A stretch of 64,000 nt of DNA from Clavelina lepadiformis. Taxonomy: Eukaryota; Chordata; Ascidiacea; Aplousobranchia; Clavelinidae. Position numbers and translations under genes: made by a program. The stretch covers positions 13,711,820-13,775,819 of the forward strand of contig NC_135248.1 of assembly GCF_947623445.1 (NCBI RefSeq), read 5' to 3'. The first letter of the stretch is position 1. Every line of letters starts with the position of its first letter. Shown piece after piece: positions 46,106 through 58,000 of this stretch. The notes below the pieces were generated by a model. It saw only the letters and a program-made list of their open reading frames with translations, ran no database searches and had not been told where the DNA came from.

Positions 46106-49100
46106 GTCTGTCTTTCATCGAGGTGATATTAATGAATTCTTATAGAAGTTATATTAGTCTGATAACATAATGTCCCATTGGTATAAAGTGTCCCTTTTTG
46201 CTGCACTACATGGTTTAACATTTCTACACGAGGGGCGCAATGTGCGATGGTAATGCCGCCTGAACCGTAACCTACGATGCACTGGCGCGCCGGCAACTTG
46301 TCGTCGGAACCTTTCTCTCTCTTCCGTGTTTGCCTCATCGCTACTTCTTCTCATCGTCCCTCGTTGGTTACCAGCGCGCTCCTACCATTATAACGTTCTG
46401 CCACTAAATACTGCTTTGGTTGGTTGGTTGATTGGTTGTTGGACTTCCATGAGACCTTAAAAGTAACAGAAGGGTCAACCCATACTTACACAGCAAAGCC
46501 ATCACCCATGATTAATAGCTTGACCCCAGCAATTCATTAGTTAAACTCAGGAAACTAGTTGCTCAAACGAGACCTACCGATGGCGAGTTATAGCTGGGTT
46601 GAGGCAGCACCGCCAGTTTCTTAATATTGAACAAACGCATCGAAGCTATTGAAGTGGAATTGAATGTTGGCAAAGAGTCTGAAACAATATTGTTATTATT
46701 AGCTGACGATCGAATACACTTGTTAAAACTTTGAAGTAGCTTTTAATCGTAGCTATGTGTCTAATAATTTCATTACTGTTTTGGTATAGGCCTAACCACC
46801 CACCACTGAATTTTTGTAGGGTCTTGAAGCTTGTAAGATGTCACAATGTTTGGGAAATGTGAAAATGTTTGGTTTATACAAGAAACTATCAGGGAAATGA
46901 CCTGCAAGAAATTAAAATCGGGAATGAAAATAAACAAATATCAACACCGATTTTCGGGAAAAGCGATATTTAACATGGTGAGAATTAGATAAGGGCCCAA
47001 GAAAGACATTACGTTTCCACTTACTATGGGCGTAACCACTATTAGCTACTGGTTGCACGGAAGTAGATGAAAGCGACTAGAAGACTTGGAACTTCAAAGT
47101 AGAACCTTCAGCTGATGGAAGAAATATCTTGGAAAAACGAGTATGAAAAAATCTAAGTTTTATTTTCAGCAATAAAACAAACTCACCTGGACTATAAATT
47201 ATCGTAGGATGGTGACGACCCACAAAAGGGCAATGACATCATAGTTGTATTGTTGGCAATTATTAAGGCCCTGGAACCTTTATGAAACAGAAAAATTCCT
47301 AAAAATATTTACAACATACCTTGCAAATGTTGTCGGAGAGTAGCCTATGCTTTACACGTCACCACTTGTGTCATCTGAAAAAGGTGAACTTTTTGTGACG
47401 TGACCGTTATGTTAAATAAAGCTTAAAATATACCCCCAACATAATCTTACTGAACTGAACAAAGCCAACGCAGATTTCCAAGTTTCTATACTGCCTACAT
47501 ATGCTATAGTTCTGGTACAAATTTTTACATCTTCAGTTCACAGCAAGAAATGTTCAGATTTGCAGATTCCAGATCAGCTTTGAGGGAATAATTCTCCATA
47601 AACTCCATATGCCAGATATCTCGAGCTCAAAATTTGAACAGAATCCAGAGAAACTGAACATATTTAAACTGAAGGTCACTGCATGGCAAGGGCAAAATCA
47701 ATCAATAAACTCCAACAAAAAAACCAACAAAACAACCAAGAAAAATCCAAAAAACATCACCAATTCACAGGCACCAAAAATACTCTTTAACACAAACGGT
47801 ACAAACGCCAAAGCGCAGAAATGCAACAACAAAGACGCTAAAGCGCGCGCAGAAAGCTGCAGCAACAAAGCAGGAACAAAGGTTAACAACAAGAACATCG
47901 AAGTGTACAACTAAGGTCAAACAAATACCAAACTCAGCAACAAGCGCGAGCTGTGTTTCAGCATCAAACAAAATACAACTTGCGGCCCTGACCAAATCTC
48001 TATCGTTATAAAACAAGTCAGACAAACAAATACGAGCCTTTTCAAATATGAATCTTTTTAATATAAGGCAAGCAATGCAGTTTCAATTCACCATGGACAA
48101 GCTGTTGGACTTCAAACTTGATTACACTTAACTTTTTTAGTTAAGGCACGAAACTGAACTCCACTTCATTGTAAATCCATTTCTCCTAACCTACAGTCCT
48201 ACACCAACCACCCAACCATATCAACTACCCGAGGTAAAAGAATGAAATTATGGAACGGACACGGCGCAGTAAAGATTCGAGAAATCTCGCGAAAATTCCT
48301 CAGCTGATGAAATAAACGCACGAAACTTGCTCCAAGGTTGACTCGAAGCAAAAGGGTGCCAGCTTCTTGCTAGAAAATTTGCGACAAGCTCTCCTATTGC
48401 TTAACAATGCCACAGCACGACACAATAATATAGTATATTGTTGTGAATTACGATTCAACTGAAACGTTTGTAACTGGTTTGAGCGGAACAACGAAATGGT
48501 TTCCCAGTTTCCAAAGTATTGAAATACTTTTGCTAAAATTTAAATGAAAACCAATTACGACGAATTATTCGAGCATCAGACTAACAGTGTCTATATACAT
48601 CATATTTGCTAAAGAAAATGTCCGCTAGACGATGAAACGGAGCTGCACAAATGGCGCTGATTTATAAATGAGATAAAAGAATGAAGGAGTAAAAGTTCCA
48701 GTTTACGGTTTATTTGATTAAAATTAGCAGTTAACCTTTAAAATTTTTTGAAATATTTTAGCTTTCGCCGAAGTCAAACGTGATGCTCTGTCTTTGGCTG
48801 CTGCTTCATAATGATAGGTGTTACGTCATTAACGATCAGACAATGTTTACAAATGTCATCAACAACTGATGCTTACAAATCACGTGACCTTTGTTGGAAA
48901 TAGCTCAGATTACTCCAAACGACTGTGAAGTTGTCTCTGACGACGACTGATCCAGATGATAAATGACCTGATTTTGTTCCATCCGTAAATTGGTTTTGCT
49001 GCTAAACTCTTTTCGACAATTTAATTCAAAATTTCTGAAGAGATAAGTAGAATGCTTTGTATGAAGAGCGATCAACTTCTCCATAAAGTTTAAAGTCAAA

Positions 49101-50202
49101 TTCCATTTTCACTCGGATCTGCACATGGCAACGTACATGGCAACGCGCAATGCCAAAATAATCCATACATGTAAGATTCTTAACAACAAAATCCTCGGAC
49201 CGGTATCTCTTGCAGAAAGGAGTTTTATATTTTGGTGTTATTGCTTTTACGCGTGTCCTTTGGTTTCCATCGCTTCCCAACTAAGCGCAAAAAGGATGAT
49301 TGTGAATGAACGTTTTTAGTATGAACATCGAAGGTGGAAAATACAACAAAACAAAATAGTACTTTTGAAATCTCTTTCATTTTAACCTGGTTAATTTTAA
49401 CGTTACACCGGAGATAAACTCACGCTGTGCAATAAAGCTTCAGCGTAATATGCGAATGTTTCATTAATCAACCAATTTTCTAAAGCTGCTAATCACAAGC
49501 TTCTACATTTAAACAAATTGATTTCAATTTTTTCTGCTTGCACGACTGTTTATACTTATTATAGCCTACATCGTTTGTGGAGGATTCGAGTTAAAGGCAC
49601 ATTCAGTTAAGAAATTAAATTAAATCCATTAAAATGTTCTTTGTTTGTTCTTTTCATTACATTTTTTCTAGTGTACTTGTAGTGAGGTTATTTTTTTCGT
49701 CATGATGACGTCGTGACGTCTTATTTACTCTAGCGGCGAGCAGAGCATACGGATAAAAGAAAAAGTTTATGTATTTGAACGAAAACTCCGCTCCGCTAAT
49801 ATTTGCAACCAGTCGTCTATTTGCACACCTTGTCCTTCATGCACTTGTCGCAAGCAACTACACGCCAGCGTGAAGTTCATGATTGCTTCGCCGTAATATG
49901 TGAAAAATTTTGCAACGCACTCAAGGGAAACGTGCCGACACACCAAGAAAGTTCGCGACTTAGCACTGCAAAGGAGTTTTTTTACGCGGAACTTGAAAGT
50001 TGTACATTTTCAATAATTGGAAAGATTTTAAATGCTACCATCGCGAAATGTTACTACTTGTTAAATATTAACGAAAGGAGCGTGTTGACGAATTTGCAGT
50101 TAATTTACATTCAAGTTACTGATTATGCGAGTCAGACAGAAAAACAAGAAATTGACATTTGGGAAACCGCCAGATAAGACCAATGTGCTTAAAATTTCTC
50201 CA
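46106..50202. other. Gene-poor stretch
   Basis: A short TTGG-rich tract lies at about 46410-46440. Open frames at 47609-47914 (+, Asn/Lys-rich) and 49803-50177 (+, 124 codons) have no recognisable domain. The second is the only frame here long enough to deserve a transcript check. Confidence 0.3.
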
Positions 50203-50791
50203 CTAATGGTGCTCGGGTTCATCATAGAAGGGGTCATGACAAACAGAATCAGAAAGTTCAATTGCTAAGTCCTCGGTCAAACTGGCAAAACCTTCGCGGA
50301 ATACAAAGAGATGATTCTTCACGCCGACTATGCTTTCAAGCTGGTCGACGTCAAGTTTACCACGTGAGGACTGAACTCCAAGTGCAAATATCTGAAAATT
50401 GTATATGTAGAGAGTTCTGTTACCACGGGGGAAATTTACTGGTAAAAATGTTTATAGGTTACAAAACTCAGCCTGTATAATACAGAAGCCTATGACGCAA
50501 CACTACGCGTTGCGGCTTAAGTGCACAATAAATTCAAGTCGTTGCTTGCATGCTTATTTAGAACTTTTCCAGGACACCCCTGTTTCGAAGTTTCATCGCC
50601 GGCACCGCCACGTCATCCTGAGATTTTCCATCAGTCAGCACAATCACCTCCTCCTTGCATCCTCTCTACTTCCCATACGTGAGGAAAATACTCTGTTCAG
50701 GGCGTACCTTAAAGCCCCGCCAGTATTTGTTCCTATGTCGCAGATAGAAGCCGTTAAGGTCGAAGGTCACGCTGGTAAATGCATGTAAATG
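50203..50791 (-). pseudogene. von Willebrand factor A-domain gene, 3' part, probably decayed
   Basis: vWA domains are extracellular adhesion modules with a MIDAS metal site. The clean minus-strand exon 50391-50203 (TAG) reads IFALGVQSSRGKLDVDQLES, NHLFVFREGFASL and a short tail ending DSVC and HH. That is the C-terminal half of a vWA domain as in matrilins and collagens. Upstream, 50791-50573 shows FTSVTFDLN, IGTNTGGALRYALNRVF and EVIVLTDGKSQDDVAV, but in three different frames: one shift (with a loss of about 15 residues) before IGTNTGG and another before EVIVLTDG. The expected donor after RNRGV is CT, not GT. I infer a pseudogene. The MIDAS DGSGS segment is not clearly present. Confidence 0.65.
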
Positions 50792-50869
50792 TCCACGATC
50801 AAGACACTTACAGCTTCCATCAAAAGGGATGCATATGAGGGATATCGAACCGGAATTAATGGACTTCTG

Positions 50870-51231
50870 TACGGCAAAAGTTTTGTAAAAGACATAACCT
50901 ACATTAAAAATGTGGACTGACGTGAACTAAGTTTATTGATATTACAAAACAAAAGTTTCAGTAAAAACATTTCAGTGATAGCGTTTAGGACACTCAACTA
51001 AGATAGGCTATAATGCATAGGCTACACGGGATTTAAAGCATAGGCCTACAATAGGAAATCATGGTAATGTTATACCGTAGCATATTAAATTATAAAACAA
51101 GTTGAATAACTGGAAACTTTAGCCACCAAGAAATTTATCTAGATACTGGATAATATACAAAGCAGCAATATTAACTATGCAGGCTGAATACTGGACAATC
51201 TTATAATAGAATAAAGCAAAAGAAATCAACA
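50870..51231. other. Non-coding 3' flank of the TLC-domain gene
   Basis: AT-rich, with no gene or RNA seen. It should contain the 3' end of the minus-strand TLC gene; TTTATT at about 51213 is absent in exact form, so no polyadenylation site is assigned. Confidence 0.25.
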
Positions 51232-51963
51232 TTATTTGATTTTACGCGAATTTAAAGGTTTTAAAAAATCTGTTCTAAGCAATTGAAAAAAAAGAACAAC
51301 ATTGAGGATATTGATAAAAATGTTTAACAACAAAGCAGTCATAGTCATTTTGTCCTTCATAACATCAATGTCGATTAGAAAAAATATCGTCAACCAAGCA
51401 AAGGATCCAAATCTAAAGAGAAGATGAGTGATGAGGTTGATGACGCTGTTGACTCGATAAATTCTCGACGAGCGAGAAATTCCTGATAAATGTAGAAGTT
51501 GGCGAACATGCAGGAATACACTGTTGACTTCACTAAGCGCAGCAACTATTACTTGATTGTAATAATTCCAACTAATCGCGTACACACCAAAGCCTGCAAA
51601 GACCACTACATGATGAAGAAGAACTGCCCAGGAATTAGCGACTGACAACGAAATCAAAGTGTCGAAAAAATCGAACAAAAAATATCCGAGTGAAAATCCA
51701 GAAGTGAATCGGTTTAGAGGCATTCCACGATGTTGAAGTTGAAATGGATGCGCAAGCTTCGGATTTAGATAAAAGCAAAGTGTACACAAGATTGAACAAG
51801 CAACTGAGTGGGCCAAGGAACATACGAGGTTGTACCACAGAGCTGTTCGTTCCTGGCGCACACTTTTTGCAATCAGTCCTTTGCGTTTAACCCAGTACTT
51901 GAGCATGACAAATGCAGCAAAAGATACTCCGGAATATTTGACATGAATAAATAAATCCTCCAT
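51232..51963 (-). CDS. TLC domain-containing membrane protein (TLCD1/2-like), single exon
   Basis: 243-residue multi-pass protein of the TRAM-LAG1-CLN8 fold; TLCD1/2 relatives act at membranes and influence phospholipid composition. The frame is intact from ATG (51963) to TAA. An N-terminal hydrophobic segment (residues 8-24) is followed by the TLC core: WYNLVCSLAHSVACSILCTL, HP with a short loop, GYFLFDFFDTL, WAVLLHHVVVFAGFGVYAI, VIVAALSEVNSVFLHVRQLL, FRFGSFAWLTIFFLI and a final helix. HH in LLHHVVV and EVNSVFLHVRQLL are the best-conserved family blocks. The basic tail LNSRKIK faces the cytosol if topology follows the family. Lack of introns is typical of neither TLCD1 nor TLCD2, so retroposition is possible. 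Confidence 0.85.
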   Translation of the reverse strand: MEDLFIHVKYSGVSFAAFVMLKYWVKRKGLIAKSVRQERTALWYNLVCSLAHSVACSILCTLCFYLNPKLAHPFQLQHRGMPLNRFTSGFSLGYFLFDFFDTLISLSVANSWAVLLHHVVVFAGFGVYAISWNYYNQVIVAALSEVNSVFLHVRQLLHLSGISRSSRIYRVNSVINLITHLLFRFGSFAWLTIFFLIDIDVMKDKMTMTALLLNIFINILNVVLFFQLLRTDFLKPLNSRKIK

Positions 51964-52303
51964 GTTTTCATTATTTCTTCGGTATATATGATCTAATCTT
52001 CAGTGGAGCAACAAATCATAAACATATAAAATTGTAAAATGTAAAACAAAAACACCATAAAGTTAAGTAAGTTTACTCTGCATGCTGCTGGTTTTTAAAT
52101 GATAGAGCGCATTGTTACGTCATATTTGATAAATGTTATAAATAATGAGGCAATAATGACGATGGCATAATGCAACATAGCATTAAATGATGGCTGTTGC
52201 TGTTTCACCCAATTAAGTGGTAGGTCAGGTGGTAGGCTATAGCTTACCTGCAGTTGTGGTTGGATTCAGCCAGTGCTGTAACCAAATCATTTTTTTAGGA
52301 CTC

Positions 52304-53130
52304 GAGTCAAGTCAAATCATTTGGGAAGTTGACTTAAGTCAAGTCGAGCCAAATTACTGATTGGATCAAGTCAAGTTAAAATATAACGCAATTCAAATCA
52401 AGTCATGTCATTGGCTATACCTTTAACCGATCGTTCGCAATGAAATCAAATGTTTGTAATTCAGCTGGTCCTAACCAGGCTCGCGAGTTTACTAAAAAAA
52501 CTAGGTGTGGCCGACCCCGCACACACATTTTCAATCGTTAATTACTAGAAAACTATACGTCGTAAACTGATCGGATTTTGACAGGTTAGTAGCAAAAACA
52601 TCTGGCTTCCTGTATACATCATAATTGTAAAACTAAAGAAAGTGAATTTAGTGTAAATTAAGTATTTCTAAAAGTGACACATTTCTAGAAATTCTTCTTG
52701 TTACGCCGCATCCCCGCTGTGCGGAAAACCAGCTGACCGCGAGAAGAGAACGAAAGAGAATAGTTAGTCGAGTTATTGGTGCGTAAATGAGTAATACGCT
52801 TCAATGCGGAGAGCAGAGCAAAGCAGAGGAAAATTATTAAAATATCGCAATATCTTAAAAATTAGAAAATCCAACTTTATCAAACAAACATGGACAGATA
52901 GCTGAATATTTTTTAGGAAAAGTCACCAAATTTCAAGTTTCTACAACAAACAATGCAACTGTACGCCACGTTTTGCTATGACAGTGTGCGGGAGAAGCCA
53001 AGCCTAGTTAGAATAGGGTAATGAATTGGTCAAGTTACTTTCCGAGACTCAAGTCAAGTCATTTCAAGCATTGACTCGAGTCAAGTAATTTAAAAACGTG
53101 ACTCGTGTCAAGTCATCGACTTGTGCGAAT
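52304..53130. repeat. CAAGTC-rich repeat region
   Basis: 52304-52420 and 53025-53130 are rich in AAGTCAAGTC and ACTCGAGTCAAGTC motifs, spread over two flanks of one inserted element (52467-53018). It may be a single older element split by the insertion. No ORF. Confidence 0.6.
52467..53018. mobile_element. Stand-alone copy of the block found inside the MULE elements
   Basis: About 550 bp collinear with the conserved subterminal block of copies A-E (AACCCCGCACACAC-like, TATTGGTGCGTAAATGAGTA, CATGGACAGATAGCTGAA) but without their GAC-unit terminal arrays. Its ends, CCTAACCAGGCT and the inverse of TCTAACTAGGCT, form a short imperfect inverted repeat. So it may be its own MITE that once inserted into a MULE ancestor. 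Confidence 0.65.
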
Positions 53131-55010
53131 TGGTCCTTGGAATTTTAATGATCTCCGTGAACCACTTGTTAACAAGCGGATGTATAGGCTTATGTATATA
53201 TCGGCCCCGGGTTAATAAGGCATATGCTGCTAGTGAGAGAACCAGATGTTAACGTATTTGAATCCCACCACTCAAGTAATAACAAGGCTATGTAGCCTAT
53301 CTATGCATATATTACACCTCAAACCCAATTCTAGAACTATCATATGAGGCTCAGGAGAAGATATTCCGGTAAGTCTCGCCAATTATCACGTCAAGCTGAA
53401 GATTATGATCTATGATATTCGTTGTCAGTACAAAGTGTATTTTTTGTTGTTTTAAATGTTTTTCATTCACCATGACCATCAAGCTTAAAATGTTTTTGAT
53501 CCTGGCCAATTCTAACTACTGTATTTTAAACGCTTCTCTAAAACCTGGGCCTTCAAAGAACTAGACTGTTCCCAGAAGTTATAGCTGTCATATTAGACGA
53601 GATTTCTGGGGGTAAGTGCTTTTAATCCGAACTGGCTGACAAACTGAATATAGCAGCTCCACAACGCCGGTTGTCAGTCGAAGTCGAACGTCTTTTCATT
53701 CATTCATTGCTTCGTCGCAGGTGCTGGTATGGACAAAGAACTTTCATGTTGATTTGTTTGCACCGCCACGCTGTTGTATTATGATACAATCATCTCTTTA
53801 TAAGAAACTCTTTAAAACACTATAGAGGCCTTTTATCAAAAAGCTATACATTGTCCCTATCCTTTGTATCGCGCCAAATGAAGTTTTAAAAACCTTTTCC
53901 GTTTGTTACGACACAATCGGTTTGTTTGTTGAGTTGGTTTCAAATATAATTCGTATCAAAGTGCACTTGTTGTTGTTTTGTAGTTTGATTGTTTTCTAGT
54001 TTGAAGTTATTTAAAACAAATTTATATCTTGAAAAAATGAAAAACTTGACAAGAAACGTTCGCTATAAAATCTATATTTTATAAAATTTAAGAAACCGAA
54101 AGCCCAGCGCCCGGTTAGTAAATGTGAATGTATGTGTTTGACACGTTTCCTGCTATTTCATATATAGGTGTAGCATTACATGGCAACAAATTGTTGTAAT
54201 GAATAAACAGTTAACAAAACATAAGAGAGAGCAGGCTTCGTTAAGTGAAATTATTCTAAAGCAACTGTTTGTGAACTAACCTTTCCAAATGCGTGATGCT
54301 TAAATATAACTTGGAGTCATTTAGCCAAAAATTCATACTTAAGCATTGAAATAAAATAAGTATAGTAAATGACACAAATATTTTTGATGCATTTGCGGCC
54401 ACTGTTAACAAATGCATAACATCTGGAACCGGTTCATAGATTGGCTTACAGACAAGTTTCCGCTCTATGCTGCTGTCTTACATTATTATGATTATTATAA
54501 TGAGCTATGTTCGCTCATATAATAACCGTGTTTAACTATTTAAATCGTTCGTTGTTTGTATATGAATTGAATCAATGGGACCTTTGGGGTATGTCATTTT
54601 AACCCATAACATTCACAGTATGATCGCATATATTTTAAGTGATAGTCATTTCGTAGAACAGTTCATAAGTAAAAGCATCAGGGATGAACCGTTGATGATG
54701 ATCTTCTTGGTTGTAACAAAGATTGCGTCATAAGACGCCCGAAAACAGCTAGTTATTTATCCACGCGTTAGCCAACGTTAATCACATCTCCCTCTTTAGC
54801 GGTGAAAGTATTAAGTCTTGATTATCTTTCAATTGGTTGTTTTTTCCGTTAAAACTGATAAAATGGTTCGCTATTTCCGCCTTACCTTACTTCAACCGAC
54901 TGACGGGTCTTATCTACCGGCATTTTAAACAACGACAGAATGCAAACAATATCTTAGCAAAAGGTTTGTTTCATAGAACCAAATCAGATAAAACAATAGG
55001 CAAGAAATGG
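53131..55010. other. Non-coding stretch
   Basis: AT-rich; nothing recognised. It is 3' of the long minus-strand astacin gene. Confidence 0.3.
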
Positions 55011-58000
55011 TTATTTACTGTGCAAAATCTCAATTCTGGAACGTCCATGGTTGCAAAGTATGTCAGCTTTGCCATCAGCGTTTGCGTCGAGAAGAATGAC
55101 CTCATCACTGGCGCCGGTGCAGAAATAAGATTCGAAAACAGCGTCTGCATCGAAGTTTGCATTTTCGGACAACTTGACTGACAACAATCTGCCAAAAAAA
55201 GAAATGTTGCAGTAATCCGACAGCATTTGCATAGTAATAGTAAGCACGCCATAAGCTCTACAGTGGGAACGCTCAAGTCCAGTGATCGACGCTTGTGCAT
55301 AAAGTTTCCTCACTAACAAAAATTTACGGTGTAGCAAAGGCATTTACTTTTTCTCTTTGTCCTGACAGAGCAAATCATCCAAGCCATCACCATTGAAATC
55401 CGCCGAATATTTTGCCCCTCTACTGCAGTCCTGCATGTAACCAGACCATCCGAGGGCAGCAAAACGTCCAGATGTATCCCCGTACAAAATGTGGCTATTA
55501 ACACAAGACCGTGCACGTCAGACAAATCTTTTTGAAGAACAAGGAAGTTGTGGGAATAAAACTTACAAAATGCCACTGTCCTCGCCACACATTGCATCCT
55601 GTTTAAGGTCGCCGTTAAAATCGCCAAACACCCACCGGAGTGTTTTAGAAGCCGGGCAGGGATTATTGAGCGGTTTTATCGGCGTTCTCCTGAACATCTT
55701 GATAACTGGAAATATACTTAAATTATTAAATGAATAAAAAGTACCAGAAATTGCACTTTTATCAACGAGTGCCATCTGTCAAGTATCCTGCTCTGTGTTG
55801 TACTAAAGATAAACAATTACTTGGCTCCTCGCTGTACAACCCAACTCTACCAGATACAGGCGGGTTGCTGTTGCATTTTTCCAATTTCAAGATTGAACCC
55901 ACCAGATTTCCATTAGGACATTCCTCTTTCAACAACTCAAATATTTTTTTATGAAGGGAGTTCTTTTTCTGACAACGGCGCCGTTTAAACTTGTGGCCTG
56001 ACACGTGACACTGGTCCTTTAGCAAAACCCAAGGGGACCAGTGCGGACGCTCTGAATAAATTAGAACCGCGCTGACTGCAGTTGAACAAAAATAGTCAAC
56101 AAGTGTTTTGCTTTTTTAGTTCAAATACCGTCTTCACACTCTGGGACATCGCACAATGAGCCATCTAAGGGGCGTCCAACACACTGATGAAGACTTCCAG
56201 CGCATGTCCTGGACCTGCAAACAACACTCACATCACATCGCATACCTAGTCTAATGTGAGTAAGGATTGACGCCTTATACTTTTAGTCCCATGAAAATAG
56301 TCTACCGATGAACTTCTGCTAAAATGTTTAGACGATTGTGGCGGTTAGAGCCACTCCAATCTAAGGTTACGATTCTTATTATGACGTCGCAAGAGATCAA
56401 CGAGAAAGATCGAGCCAAAAGAAAGCCGCGAAAAATGTCAGGGGTGATTTTCGATTAATTGGAATTTTAATACCTTCACTACATAATATAATAACCCTTT
56501 TTTGAAACGCATACGCGAGGACCCCTGTGTTACGTAACAGTCTACTTGTCACCTGATTGTTTATTTATGGCGAGTTGCTTAGTTAAGGGCTGACGAGTGT
56601 TCCATGAAAAGGGGCTTTCCCATTATTCTGGAGTCAGAGAAAGGCAATCAATCGGAAATTTGAAAGTCGATCTTAATTTTTTTCACCAAAACATATCAAA
56701 ATCATGGTGGGGTTGAGGACAGGTAATATTACCGGACCTACCTTTAGCGATTATGGCGTAGTAGGCCAGCTAATACATTTCAAAAGAAATACGACTTTGC
56801 ATTAAGTCATAAGTGGTTCTAGAAAGGTGCAAAGCGAAATCAATTGTTCGGGTTCGAACGAACCTGAATATTATGAAGGTCGACAAGAATAAATTCTATT
56901 TCTATTTGTTTCAGAAACAAACGGTTAGATGTCGCCATACAATTAATTACTTCGGCTTACAACATGACGTCATCGCCAAACAATTAACTCGCTCGGAAAA
57001 AGATTTGCTAAAACAGCGATTGAAAACCGTAACCTGGTGACTGATCTTTACTTAAAAAATTAAGTCTTGAAGCGTTGAAAAATACTTAATAAGTAATGCA
57101 GTAACGTGATATTCCTGCTCCCCGAATCTTTTATTCGAGGAATATTTCGGTTTCTGTTCGTATTGGAATAGCCCTAGCAGTTACAGGCGATAATTCTTTT
57201 CAGATGTATAAATGTCGCAAGTGACATTTGTACATCTACTTTGAAGACTTCGTGTTCTTCTGCCAGTTACCGGTACAAGACTCTGATAGCGCCAACAGCC
57301 AACGCTTGCATACCTGGTGTCGGAAAAGTAACAAGACTGAGTGTGCAACGCCGACCCGACAACATAACGATGGTTACACCTCTTTATGACGTAACATACA
57401 ACTGAAATCTATGCTCTCTACTTGCATCGTGCGCTAGTTTGCAATTAGTTGTCTGCATCTACATGTGATTATTATAGTTGGTCGCCCTTGTCTGAGGCTA
57501 TTACCGCTGTGAATGAAATTTCTTGTCCAACTTGACAAAATGCTTACACGGTTGACCGTTCACCAACTGACAATGACCTATTCATGGGCAAAGACAAAAA
57601 TCTGAAGACTTGGGAATGGCCAAAATTTGTGCAAAAGTGGTTCCAAGTTGTTGTCACAGGGACAGAAAGGGAGGATGCCCGTCAGCATGGAGTTTCTTAA
57701 GGAGGCGTCAAACCCCTAGAACTAAGATCTTTATGAATTTGTTGTACGTCCTACGTAGGGCTTTAAAAAACCTATTTAGACCAATCATAATGCAGCACTG
57801 TTGGTGTTGTTTACTATCTTGGGAATTACCCTAGCAGTTGGCGCGCTTTAATGTCCCAGGTCGCGTGCAGAATTAGGCTAAATATTAGCATGAAAGTAGC
57901 TAAAATTGTTTTTTTTAGACCAAAAATTCTAATGTTTATTTCGCGTCTCTGTAAAAAAAGTTTGAATTATGGTTTTTTGATGGCATTTTATAGAATGGTA

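Noticed and set aside
46405..46445. TTGG-rich tract as a regulatory element
   Set aside because: A short simple-sequence run with no further signal.
47609..47914. Asn/Lys/Thr-rich frame as a gene
   Set aside because: Composition mirrors an A-rich stretch, the antisense frames are equally open, and no domain is present.
51635..51838. 67-codon frame overlapping the TLC gene
   Set aside because: Out-of-frame shadow of a clearly conserved coding sequence.
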